Positions 46,949 to 56,400 are shown, counted from the stretch's first letter. The stretch is 64,000 nt of DNA from Microglena sp. YARC (GCA_022414725.1 JAJSRW010002195.1:62001-126000), one strand, 5' to 3'. Made by a program: numbers and translations. The notes: generated from the sequence alone by a model not told the origin.

Positions 46949-47985
46949 GATTCAAGTTCGTGTACTCAGGAAGATCGTCTTATCGCTACTTGGTGATGAA
47001 GATGATGGATGACATGAGAGTATGATTTTACAGAGATGAAGATGATGACAAATTGTGACAATGTGACAAATGTGACAGGTTATAGACATAACTATTATCT
47101 GATAGACCTCATTAACAAAATAGTATGCCATATGTCAATTTATAGTTTGTAAAATAACAGTCTCATCTGTCACATCTGTCACATTTGTAGTTGAGATTGG
47201 GAAGGATTCAAGTTCGTGTACTCAGGAAGATCGTCTTATCGCTACTTGGTGATGAAGATGATGGATGACATGAGAGTATGATTTTACAGAGATGAAGATG
47301 ATGACAAATTGTGACAATGTGACAAATGTGACAGGTTATAGACATAACTATTATCTGATAGACCTCATTAACAAAATAGTATGCCATATGTCAATTTATA
47401 GTTTGGTAAAATAACAGTCTCATCTGTCACATCTGTCACATTTGTAGTTGAGATTGGGGAAGGATTCAAGTTCGTGTACTCAGGAAGATCGTCTTATCGC
47501 TACTTGGTGATGAAGATGATGGATGACATGAGAGTATGATTTTACAGAGATGAAGATGATGACAAATTGTGACAATGTGACAAATGTGACAGGTTATAGA
47601 CATAACTATTATCTGATAGACCTCATTAACAAAATAGTATGCCATATGTCAATTTATAGTTTGGTAAAATAACAGTCTCATCTGTCACATCTGTCACATT
47701 TGTAGTTGAGATTGGGGAAGGATTCAAGTTCGTGTACTCAGGAAGATCGTCTTATCGCTACTTGGTGATGAAGATGATGGATGACATGAGAGTATGATTT
47801 TACAGAGATGAAGATGATGACAAATTGTGACAATGTGACAAATGTGACAGGTTATAGACATAACTATTATCTGATAGACCTCATTAACAAAATAGTATGC
47901 CATATGTCAATTTATAGTTTGGTAAAATAACAGTCTCATCTGTCACATCTGTCACATTTGTAGTTGAGATTGGGGAAGGATTCAA
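46949..47985. repeat. 255-258-bp tandem array, four copies, with iteron-like inverted repeats
   Basis: Units begin at 46949, 47204, 47462 and 47720, with a fifth partial from 47978. Each contains iterated TGTGACAA-type motifs and a perfect 12-bp inverted repeat (CAAATGTGACAG and CTGTCACATTTG, ~100 bp apart). The unit has no sustained ORF. Sequence between copies is nearly identical. It follows the helicase fragment; an origin-like or regulatory role is possible. Confidence 0.85.
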
Positions 47986-48385
47986 GTGGTTGTTGGTTGC
48001 CGCATGTGTGGCGTGTAGAAAGAGAGGGAGAGAGAGATCTACTGCATCATCATTGTACTCGTTCGTTGTCAATCATCAGACTCTCTCACATGTGACATTT
48101 CAAAGCGACTTCAAGCATACCTCAAGATCGAAAAACGCGGAGATTATGATCGATCGATATACATTTTTACACAGGCCGCATCATCATTGTAATCGTTAGT
48201 TCGTTGTCACCGGGATGATAGGAGCCCACCCCGCACACACGCACGGCGTGGGATTCTGTCTTGTCGTTCCATGGCCACCCACCCACCCCCTCAACAGGAC
48301 ACGGGGGGATTCTCACTCACCCCCCCCCTCCAACCCCAACCGGAGTATAAACACTGGGGGGCATTCACTGTATCAACAAATCTGA

Positions 48386-48775
48386 ATGAGAATAAAGGAC
48401 ATGACGACGATCGATATCGATATTGTCACGCCGTCTGCGTGCATGATGGGCTCACACGTACGTGCACCTAGGTACGCAGGAGGAGACGACGTTGCAGCAA
48501 AGATACTGCTCAAGGATTTGGAAGGGAAGCTTGTCAAGTCCAACGGGGTCGTCTTGGTAAAATATGGAGACGTTTGGACCAATGACAAGAATGCCGTCAA
48601 AGACATCATGTTCAGGGCGTGCGAAGAAGCAAACATACATATGATAAACGATTCGGGGAAATCAAGACAGTACAGCAGCACGCGCGCAGGTGCACGAAAT
48701 ATTGTAAAGACAGCCAAACACTACATCACGGTCGACGAAAACTTAAACTTGACACAGAAGATACATACATCATGA
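48386..48775 (+). pseudogene. Middle (D5_N-like) fragment of a primase-helicase
   Basis: 129 residues. DVAAKILLKDLEGKLVKSNG, VLVKYGDVWTNDKNAVKDIM and ANIHMINDSGKSRQYSSTRA, ARNIVKTAKHYI fit the domain between primase and SF3 helicase in giant-virus D5 proteins (sensing of a WT-D motif and an YS...A..IVK helix). It has no N- or C-terminal partner in frame. Together with the SF3 scrap at 51162 and the nuclease gene between, it forms a second, more decayed helicase locus. Just downstream (48885) the reading YWFLKGETANTSK may be a Walker A relic. Confidence 0.55.
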
Positions 48776-48969
48776 TACATACATCATGTCTGAAGTCGTG
48801 CGGATTGCGGGGTGGGGGATCACGATGACTTGCGCATACTCATTCTCACACGTGAATTCAAGCACACTCCTGCTCGACAACTCTATTGGTTTCTGAAGGG
48901 GGAGACTGCCAATACCTCCAAGCAAGAGTGATAGGCGAACGGAGGAAACATGTCGCATACTCGGTGCAT

Positions 48970-49010
<41 letters not shown>

Positions 49011-49242
49011 CGGATGGATAGATCGGATAACGCACGCACGCAATCACGACACACGCACGGCGGCGGATGTCGAGGTGATGCTGTTGATGTTCATGTTGCT
49101 GGCCACGCACCCACTCTCACTCGTATTGTCACGACGCATGACGCATCATCCATCCTCACACAGCCTGGGACGCAGACGCGGCGTTGGACGCCGGGGTACT
49201 CTTTTTGAATGACATCAGCCACCATCGCATTCTCATTGTCCA
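48776..49242. other. Gene-free stretch
   Basis: Contains a palindromic repeat relative (AAGCACACTCCTGCT, 48860) and the (GATA)n run. Confidence 0.4.
48971..49010 (+). repeat. (GATA)n microsatellite
   Basis: Ten tandem tetramers. Confidence 0.95.
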
Positions 49243-49395
49243 TTAATGAGCGTTCCTGCCTCACGGCCGATTTTTCTAGATTTCTAATCTGGATTTAGAG
49301 CCTCCTGAACGACTCGCTACCTTGAGACATCAGCACCAAGAACCACAATTCCGCTCCAAGACCATGTTTCGCAACCAGTCAAAATCGCATCCTCC
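49243..49395 (+). mobile_element. Family A MITE, right end truncated
   Basis: Left end GAGCGTTCCTGCCTCACGGC with mutations; the internal part is complete to AACCAGTCAAAATCG, then the terminal repeat is lost. Confidence 0.75.
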
Positions 49396-49449
49396 TCGAC
49401 TGTGGTGGTGCCCATCCTCCATTCTCTCACACGCCACGGCGGCTTTCCA

Positions 49450-49769
49450 ATGTGCGCTATAGTGCAACCTGGAACCTAGACGTGAACGCTGCCAAGAACC
49501 TTCTTCTGCTTCTGACAACGTGTAGCGACCGGATGTATTCTGTGTTCCCTCGCCTCCCCCTAAAACCCCAGTTTCCAGAGAGGCGAGTGTGAGCGCTAAA
49601 CCGACCGACCCACCTGGGTTTGTCAGCAGCTTGCCTTGTTATCCTTTGGGCCAGCTTAAATGCTGAAATACAGAGATGAAGGGCAAAAATATGTGCTCGC
49701 CTTTAGCTGATCTACCCATTGGGTTCAAGGATCACCGGTAGGGTGTCCCACAAATTGCGTCTCCGACTG
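49450..49769 (-). mobile_element. Family B element, left half deleted
   Basis: About 320 bp matching the right-hand part of the element at 14014, ending CGTCTCCGACTG before TA (49770-49771), 123 bp upstream of the second zinc-finger nuclease gene. Confidence 0.8.
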
Positions 49770-49893
49770 TACTCCTGCACTCGTCATCGAATGAAGTATA
49801 AAATATACAGCAGACTATTATTCATTGCCAGCACACTTCACAGACACTTCTTTATTCGCGGTACCGGAGTCTACATAGTTCTATCGTATACAG

Positions 49894-51147
49894 ATGTCAT
49901 CAAGGAAATTCGTATGCGATTTTAATGAACGCCACTATGCATTTGCTTATGATATTAATTTGACCACACACAAAAGGACGCATACAGGAGAGAAACCATT
50001 TACATGCGATGTTGATGGATGTGGTGCTGCATTTGCTCAGAGTGGTTCTTTGACTAAACACAAAAGGACGCATACAGGAGAGAAACCATTTATATGCGAT
50101 TTTGATGGATGTGGTGCTGCATTTGCTCAGCGTGGTTGTTTGACTAAACACAAAAGGGCGCATACAGGAGAGAAACCATTTACATGCGATTTTGATGGAT
50201 GTGGTTCTGCATTTGCTCAGAGTGGTTCTTTGACTAAACACAAAAGGACGCATACAGGAGAGAAACCATTTATATGCGATTTTGATGGATGTGGTTCTGC
50301 ATTTGCTCAGAGTGGTGTTTTGAAGAAACACAAAAGGACGCATACAGGAGAGAAACCATTTACATGCGATTTTGATGGATGTGGTGCTGCATTTGCTCAG
50401 AGTGGTGCTTTGAAGACACACAAAATGACGCATACAGGAGAAAAACCATTTACATGCGATTTTGATGGATGTGGTGCTGCATTTGCTCAGAGTTCTGCTT
50501 TGAAGACACACAAAATGACGCATACAGGAGAAAAACCATTTACATGCGATTTTGATGGATGTGGTGCTGCATTTGCTCAGAGTTCTGCTTTGACGACACA
50601 CAAAATGACGCATACAGTCGAGCATCAACAGCGGAAGAAAAGAGAAGAGCAAAAGGTTGCCAAGTTGTTAGAAAATCATGGCATTGATTTCAAAAGAGAA
50701 CACCAGGTAGACTTTAGCTGTATGGGATCTACATTCGCAAGGATAGATTTCTTGATTGTCAAAGACGGGGTTGCTATATTCTTAGAGGTCGATGAGAATC
50801 AACATAAATTCGGTGGATACTCGGTTGCTTGTGACATGAAAAGGATGGCTAACATCTATGAGTCCCTAGTCTTCGATGACAACACACTGCCATTGTATTT
50901 CATTCGGTACAATCCGCACGCATACAGGGTCGGTGGTGAACTACAAAAAACAAAGACTGTCTTTCGTCAACAATACTTAGTGGATGTTATCAACTCCATC
51001 AATTCTACAACTGTTAAACGAATGAATATACTGTACATGTATTTTGATTGTGATACACTCTTAGATGGAAACATTCGATTGTCTGTTCACACAGACCCAG
51101 AGTATAACGATACAATGAAGAAGTGCTGTCTACACCCAGTGTATTAG
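49894..51147 (+). CDS. C2H2 zinc-finger array fused to Vsr/DUF559-like nuclease (copy 2)
   Basis: 417 residues. Eight fingers, the first degenerate (CDFNERHYAF lacks the second Cys), the rest regular (CDFDGCGAAFAQSGSLTKH) with TGEKP linkers. Then the same nuclease domain as copy 1, about 95% alike: FARIDFLIV, IFLEVDENQH, VACDMKRM, CCLHPVY at the end. The finger arrays differ in number and in their recognition-helix residues (AQSGS, AQRGC, AQSSA against ASGGN, AESGA), while the cutting domain is constant. Upstream, about 60 bp of leader are shared with copy 1. A helicase fragment follows 15 bp after the stop. Confidence 0.85.
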   Translation: MSSRKFVCDFNERHYAFAYDINLTTHKRTHTGEKPFTCDVDGCGAAFAQSGSLTKHKRTHTGEKPFICDFDGCGAAFAQRGCLTKHKRAHTGEKPFTCDFDGCGSAFAQSGSLTKHKRTHTGEKPFICDFDGCGSAFAQSGVLKKHKRTHTGEKPFTCDFDGCGAAFAQSGALKTHKMTHTGEKPFTCDFDGCGAAFAQSSALKTHKMTHTGEKPFTCDFDGCGAAFAQSSALTTHKMTHTVEHQQRKKREEQKVAKLLENHGIDFKREHQVDFSCMGSTFARIDFLIVKDGVAIFLEVDENQHKFGGYSVACDMKRMANIYESLVFDDNTLPLYFIRYNPHAYRVGGELQKTKTVFRQQYLVDVINSINSTTVKRMNILYMYFDCDTLLDGNIRLSVHTDPEYNDTMKKCCLHPVY

Positions 51148-51161
51148 TAGTTACAGAGAAC

Positions 51162-51300
51162 TTTCGGTTTCTGAAGGGCAAGGGACTGTTGCAGGCGCTG
51201 AACGAGTGGGCATGGGGAAGGTACGTGAACACGATCGATTCCAGCGTGCTCATGCTCAACAACTTCACGAACGATGTCAAGTTTTCAAGTACGGATCGTA
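51162..51300 (+). pseudogene. SF3 primase-helicase fragment
   Basis: FRFLKGKGLLQALNEWAWGR, YVNTIDSSVLMLNNFTNDVK: the same start as the fragment at 46163, with mainly synonymous differences, but cut after ~45 codons. It begins at the same helicase position relative to the nuclease gene as in the first locus. Confidence 0.75.
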
Positions 51301-51374
51301 CATCACGGTATATCGGATGAGAAGACACTACAAGGCGTCAAGACTTCGCCTGAATTTTCTACAAAAACCCATGA

Positions 51375-51563
51375 TTATAAGACTACGACTACCGTTTTCC
51401 AACGGGCATCATCGATGTTTGCAAGCTTTCCGCAGCTATCACACTCATGCCACCCCCCCTTCCCATCTTTCCACAAACGCAACTGATACCTTAAGTTCAC
51501 TGCACTACCGCATCCATCGCACGACAAGGTTTTCACACGCGACCATTTAGCTCCGCATGACAC
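51375..51563 (-). CDS. Small zinc-ribbon-like protein
   Basis: 62 residues with two CxxC knuckles: TLSCDGCGSAV and WHECDSCGKLA, separated by a Trp/Lys/Gly-rich strand pair (LRLWKDGKGGW). This spacing is typical of a zinc ribbon, often DNA- or RNA-binding. It may be a fragment, as the surrounding DNA is relic-rich; the start MSCGAKWS is the only ATG. Confidence 0.5.
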   Translation of the reverse strand: MSCGAKWSRVKTLSCDGCGSAVNLRYQLRLWKDGKGGWHECDSCGKLANIDDARWKTVVVVL

Positions 51564-51873
51564 ACACGTTCGGACTCATGTGTCCATGTGTTGTGTCACA
51601 AGAGAGGACGCGCACTTACCACAACTTACTTCTTCTCGTTCCATACAGTCAGTCGTTCTCAAATAATTTTGGGACACTCAGTATAATTTGAATGAAATCC
51701 CCTTAAACCAGATATGTGTCATGGTCCGTGGTTCACTACAAATATTCTTTGAGGAGTCTGAGGAAGGTTTGTAATATATTCTCTCTTTACACCTGTCGAC
51801 CTGTCCAGACCATGTTTCGCAACCAGTAAAAACCGTTCGGTATTCTGCAACGCCCATTAAATCCTTGTTCTCC
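51564..51873. other. Relic sequences, no gene
   Basis: A family F-like element (CAGTCAGTCGTTCTCAAAT, ~51649) and a decayed family A end (~51812-51860) are visible. Confidence 0.45.
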
Positions 51874-53157
51874 TCAACTGAACTCAATGCAAGTGTTTCT
51901 TGATGACAAGTCCCTTACTGTGCGGTCGCTAGAGCGCACAAGGATAGTGCTACCACATATAAGTCCTGCATCCAAAGTGAACGCATCTATACCCCCGCTC
52001 TGTACTAGCATCAGAACATCCTCCATCGTGAAGAAGGGTGCAGGCGCGGACAGACCGTAGTACACGCCGGTGCTGGACTCAAACACCACCGAGCACGGAG
52101 CGGAACGGAATACGGACGAGAGACGCGGGCAGAGCAAGAGGGACACGAACACTGAGTCCAACACAGGCGCCTTAATTATCACACGCAAATCGGATGAAGA
52201 ATCCAATGAAGGATCAGGAACAGGAACAGGAGGAGGAGGAGGAGTTTTAGGTGGCGGAGACATATCAACGGGAGAAGGAGGAGGATGTTTAGGTGGCGGA
52301 GACAATGTCATATCAACCGGAGAAGGAGGAGGATGTTTAGGTGGCGGAGACAATGTCATATCAACGGGAGAAGGAGGAGGATGTTTAGGTGGCGGAGACA
52401 ATGTCATATCAACCGGAGAAGGAGGAGGAGTTTTAGGTGGCGGAGACAATGTCATATCAACCGGAGAAGGAGGAGGAGTTTTAGGTGGCGGAGACATATC
52501 AACGGGAGAAGGAGGAGGATGTTTAGGTGGCGGAGACAATGTCATATCAACGGGAGAAGGATGGGGAGGAGTATTAGGTGGCGGATACAATGTCGTATCA
52601 GAAACTGGTGACGAAACGAACTCGCATGTTGGGCAACACGCGTGTGTGAAAGGTTCGTATATGGAGTAAGTGCATACTGAGTTGTTGCCGCATAACTTAA
52701 ATGGAGTATTGCAAGGGGGTGTCAAGTGTATGCAGAAAACGCTACCCAATATACTGTCGTACTTAGACTTGATGCTTGTCACGACGATCTCAGCGAAACC
52801 AGTGTAGTTGCGAAAGTAAATTCCGCCACCCTTTCGGACACCGTTGATAGACACAAGATCCACGCTCCCAGAACAAACGTCAACCGTCTTTATGGCAACC
52901 TTCTGGAATGTCCGACGAAGGGCAGTGCAGCAGTCGACACCTGTATCAGGAGAGATGCAGGAATTCGGTAGTACAGTGAAACACATTAAATTCTCGGAAA
53001 AAGAGGGCGCAAGAACGTATGGACTACTGCTCGGTGAGCTGCAACTCGGCGGTTTGCAACTTCCTGCAGGGAACCTCGTGTACGCGCACGCAGGAGATAA
53101 AGCAGATAATAGGGACGCCAAAGCGAAGCAAACTATTGCAAGTGATCTTGACATCAA
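51874..53157 (-). CDS. Pherophorin-like secreted glycoprotein
   Basis: 427 residues. Signal peptide (LAIVCFALASLLSALSPACA), then a Cys-rich N-terminal domain (FPAGSCKPPSC, LMCFTVLPNSC, GVDCCTALRRTFQKVAIKT), a hydroxyproline-type linker of ~8 repeats (SPPPKHPPPSPVDMTL), and a C-terminal domain ending DAGLICGSTILVRSSDRTV. This order, Cys-rich globular domain, SP/PPP rod and second globular domain, is that of pherophorins, extracellular-matrix glycoproteins of Volvox and Chlamydomonas. It is best explained as acquired from such a host, or as host DNA next to viral DNA. It would be secreted and O-glycosylated. I see no intron. The opposite strand's long ORF is a repeat artefact. Confidence 0.8.
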   Translation of the reverse strand: MMSRSLAIVCFALASLLSALSPACAYTRFPAGSCKPPSCSSPSSSPYVLAPSFSENLMCFTVLPNSCISPDTGVDCCTALRRTFQKVAIKTVDVCSGSVDLVSINGVRKGGGIYFRNYTGFAEIVVTSIKSKYDSILGSVFCIHLTPPCNTPFKLCGNNSVCTYSIYEPFTHACCPTCEFVSSPVSDTTLYPPPNTPPHPSPVDMTLSPPPKHPPPSPVDMSPPPKTPPPSPVDMTLSPPPKTPPPSPVDMTLSPPPKHPPPSPVDMTLSPPPKHPPPSPVDMTLSPPPKHPPPSPVDMSPPPKTPPPPPVPVPDPSLDSSSDLRVIIKAPVLDSVFVSLLLCPRLSSVFRSAPCSVVFESSTGVYYGLSAPAPFFTMEDVLMLVQSGGIDAFTLDAGLICGSTILVRSSDRTVRDLSSRNTCIEFS

Positions 53158-53195
53158 TCAATAAGAAGAAGGCTTACTTACTTACATACATTTTA

Positions 53196-53335
53196 AAGTG
53201 GGCGTTCCTGCCTCCCTGCGGAATTACTCCGGAACGACTCGATATCCTTAGATATCAGCACAGAGGAACAAAAATTCCGCTCCATACCATGTTTCGCAAC
53301 CATTAAAAATCTGCCGGGAGGCTGGAACGCCCATT
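53196..53335 (+). mobile_element. Family A MITE, diverged copy
   Basis: 140 bp; the ends are recognisable (GTGGGCGTTCCTGCCTCCCT) but the centre has a deletion and substitutions. Confidence 0.7.
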
Positions 53336-53504
53336 CTGTTTTAAAAACTTATTTGGTGTGAATCGAAAACGACGTGAATTTGTTAACAACCTATTTCGTT
53401 TGAACTACAGAATTTTTAAAAAATCCACCGGGAGTAAGGAACGGGCGGGCGTGAGCTCTTGGACACGTTGTTTACATTACAAACCTTCCTCATACTCCTC
53501 AAAA

Positions 53505-53580
53505 AAATATTTGTAGTGAACCACAAAAAAATATTTGTAGTGAACCACAAAAAATATTGTAGTGAACCACCAAGTAAAGG
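53505..53580 (+). repeat. Short tandem repeat
   Basis: Three units of AAAAAATATTTGTAGTGAAC plus CAC. The same words occur near 34610 and 51740 (CACTACAAATATTTTTTGAG), so it derives from a dispersed element. Confidence 0.7.
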
Positions 53581-53739
53581 TCAGGTGGCGTGGGTTAAAG
53601 GTTGCAAGGGCCACATGGAGTGGCACATGGCAAATTAGGTTAAAGATAATACTGTTCTTTAACCTCGTGTGACAACATGACTATAGAGAGTGATGTACAC
53701 GTGGCAACTGTAACGATAGAGCTAGGGTAATATAAGGTA

Positions 53740-53772
53740 AGCCCTACCAAGCAGTGCCAGCCTGGTAGGGCT
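53740..53772. terminator. Strong hairpin
   Basis: AGCCCTACCA (53740-53749) and TGGTAGGGCT (53763-53772) form a perfect 10-bp stem with a 13-base loop in a gene-free stretch. No T-run follows, so terminator is only one option; it could be a structured RNA or transposon relic. Confidence 0.35.
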
Positions 53773-53857
53773 CGCCTCATCGTTCGAACGGTGGGCAAAA
53801 AAACTAAACCGCCAACAAAAGCTTTTAGCAAACATGGCAATCTCCTTGTCTACATTT

Positions 53858-54023
53858 AATGGGCGTTCCAGCCTCCCGGCCGATTTTTTAAAATTTCTAA
53901 TCAGGATTTAGAGCCTCTTGAACGACTCGCTAGCTTGAGACATCAGCACCAAGGAATCACAAATCCGCTCCATACCATGTTTCGCAACCAGTCAAAATCG
54001 GCCGGGAGGCAGGAACGCCCATT
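53858..54023 (+). mobile_element. Family A MITE, full copy
   Basis: 166 bp, near-consensus, one substitution in the left terminal repeat (CGTTCCAGCCTCCCG). Confidence 0.85.
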
Positions 54024-54112
54024 CTTTAGGGTTTTTCACGATTCCTCGCGATAGGCATTTATAGTCTGTAGCTATCTATCAGATATCTTAGAGATATCAG
54101 TTTATCAGCATA

Positions 54113-54551
54113 CAGCTAGGGACATTTGATTGTGGGACACCTTTTATTTTTGGGATTCTGAAAAGTTGACGTACAAATCAAGGTCCACAAAGTACTGCAC
54201 TGTCGCAACAGTGTCAAAAGCGCATCCAATGTGCGCTATAGTGCATCCTGGAACCTAGACGTGAACGCTGCCAAGAACCTTCTTCTGCTTCTGACAACGT
54301 GGAGCGACCGGATGCATTCTGTGTTCCCTCGCCTCCCCCCCTAAAACCCCAGTTTCCAGAGAGGCGAGTGTGAGCGCTAAACCGACCGACCCACATGGGT
54401 TTGTCAGCAGCTTGCCTTGTTATCCTTTGTATTTCAGCTTAAATGCTGAAATACAGAGATGAAGGGCAAAAATATGTACTCTCCTTTAGCTGATCTACCC
54501 ATTGGGTTCAAGGGTCACCGGTAGGGTGTCACAAAATTGCGTCTCCGACTG
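54113..54551 (+). mobile_element. Non-autonomous family B element, 439 bp
   Basis: TA-flanked (54111-54112 and 54552-54553). Compared with 14014 it lacks ~110 bp internally. The flanks share a direct repeat (CTGTAGCTATCTATCAGAT), so it sits inside an older duplication. Confidence 0.88.
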
Positions 54552-54704
54552 TATGATATCAGTATATTCTGTAGCTATCTATCAGATCTCAGAGAATCAT
54601 CATCAGTTGATTGAAGGGGGAAAAACGGGATCATTGATGTAAGGAGGTTTCTTTGATGGACTGGACATTTTGTAGAACCATCAACTCATACTGTTACGCT
54701 GAAT

Positions 54705-56108
54705 CTAGTGCTCCATCAAGCAGAAATCGTTGAAATCATCTTGTAAGGATATTTTGTCAATTTCTCCACAATTCCTCTGGCAGTTCTGGAACATAGTAAA
54801 CACAGCCCTGAAACCATTGTAGTGGGTTTCTGCTGAGACAACATGGTCTTCGTCATCACAGAATGGCGTCGTAGCACCTTGGCCGAAACTCGAAAAGATG
54901 TCGTCACGGTCGAGCACATAGTCTGTTGTTGCAGGGGTGGGGGCGGTTACGGCTGCAGAGACAACATGGTCTTCGTCATCACAGAATGGCGTCGTAGCAC
55001 CTTGGCCGATACTCGAGAAGACGCCAAGGTCGAGCACATAGTCTGTTGCAGCAGGGGTGGATGCGGTTACGGCTGCAGAGACAACATGGTCTTCGTCATA
55101 ACAGAATGGCGTCGTAGCACCTTGGCCGATACTCGGAAAGACGCCAAGGTCGAGCACATTGTCTGTTGCTTCAGGGGCGGCTGCAGTGGCGGGGGCGGCT
55201 GCAGTGGCGGGGGCGGCTGCAGTGGCATGGGCGGCTGCAGTGGCAGGGGCGGCTGCAGTGGCAGGGGCGGCTGCAGTGGCATGGGCAGGGGCAGGGGCAG
55301 GGGCGGTTACTGCAGCATCACTACGAATAGTTCCCACAAACTTTGTAGCCTCGTCCGCGTAGATTGCGCTCCGGATTTTACGAAGATTGACCATGAACAC
55401 AGTCACTGCATTCTTAGGAGAATTCTCAATCAATCCCATTTTGCGCATCTCACTAGCGACATGTTGTTGTTGTCCACTGGGTCTGCCACCATATCTTTCC
55501 AGCTCTCTGTACAGAACCGCCTTCTTGTACGTTAACGTACCGTGTTTGTACTTGACTGGCACCACGTCGTCCATCTCGTCGATTTGGTTCGTTGTCACCT
55601 GAATGAGCGCCAGTATTGTACTGCGCACCATGGATTCCCTGCTGACTTGTCCACAATTAGGCCCAACGTTCTTGAATCTCTTGAGAACAAACGATGCTCG
55701 GACGACCTCCAATCCCAGCATATCGTCGGTCAAATCACATGGGCGAGGAAGATACACAAGTGTAGGGGCCGGTACATCATGTGCAGTAGCAGTATTGCAC
55801 GCCGCCTTGCAAGTGCAAAAGTCGTCCTTCACATATGGCCATACAATGACCATCATGCTATCGCCACAACGCTGGTCTCCTACCACGAAGCAGCAGACTT
55901 CCTTCTCCACATCATTGATAGTCTTCCCATCAAGCTCGGCCAACGCCTCCAATATCAGAGGGTTGCGTGACGCGTAGTGTCCAGGAGTAATATACGAAGA
56001 AGACTCAGCAGCCGCGTTCATATCTTCAGGTTTGAGCCATGTTGTTAACCCAGGTATGTTCGTATCACGACGCCGGGACTTGGACCTGTTCTGGGACAGG
56101 GAATCCAT
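54705..56108 (-). CDS. Hypothetical protein with Ala/Pro-rich and acidic repeats
   Basis: 467 residues. The N-terminal 260 residues are a normal domain (KTINDVEKEVCCFVVGDQRC, VWPYVKDDFCTCKAACNTAT, RSTILALIQVTTNQIDEMDD). Next comes ~50 residues of APATAA-type repeats, then three ~38-residue repeats (VLDLGVFPSIGQGATTPFCY, DEDHVVSA) and a short tail. The first domain's Cys pattern might bind metal. The repeats are recent and nearly identical at DNA level. Likely a structural or host-interaction protein; no family recognised. Confidence 0.7.
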   Translation of the reverse strand: MDSLSQNRSKSRRRDTNIPGLTTWLKPEDMNAAAESSSYITPGHYASRNPLILEALAELDGKTINDVEKEVCCFVVGDQRCGDSMMVIVWPYVKDDFCTCKAACNTATAHDVPAPTLVYLPRPCDLTDDMLGLEVVRASFVLKRFKNVGPNCGQVSRESMVRSTILALIQVTTNQIDEMDDVVPVKYKHGTLTYKKAVLYRELERYGGRPSGQQQHVASEMRKMGLIENSPKNAVTVFMVNLRKIRSAIYADEATKFVGTIRSDAAVTAPAPAPAHATAAAPATAAAPATAAAHATAAAPATAAAPATAAAPEATDNVLDLGVFPSIGQGATTPFCYDEDHVVSAAVTASTPAATDYVLDLGVFSSIGQGATTPFCDDEDHVVSAAVTAPTPATTDYVLDRDDIFSSFGQGATTPFCDDEDHVVSAETHYNGFRAVFTMFQNCQRNCGEIDKISLQDDFNDFCLMEH

Positions 56109-56204
56109 TGACGATGGAAGATGATGTATGTATGACGATGGAAGATGATGATTATGCAGTTTATACTAACAATACATCGAATATGGGCGAAATGCTGTGA
56201 ATGT

Positions 56205-56400
56205 GACTGGTAATACAACCAATGCGGTTTTGTGTATGGGACCGGCAATACAACCAATGCGGTTTTGTGTATGGGACCGGCAATACAACCAATGCGGTTT
56301 TGTGTATGGGACCGGCAATACAACCAATGCGATTTTTTGTATGGTGGGGATGCGGAAATACAACCAATGCAATTTTGTGTATGGTGGGGATGCGTATGCG
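56205..56400 (+). repeat. ~35-bp tandem repeat, five copies
   Basis: Units of AATACAACCAATGCGGTTTT plus GTGTATGGGACCGGC, the last two modified (ATGGTGGGGATGCG). Located between two divergently placed minus-strand genes. Confidence 0.9.

Noticed and set aside
52070..52669. Plus-strand Gly-rich ORF opposite the pherophorin-like gene
   Set aside because: It is the reverse of the Pro-rich repeat; signal peptide, Cys pattern and C-terminal domain are only on the minus strand.
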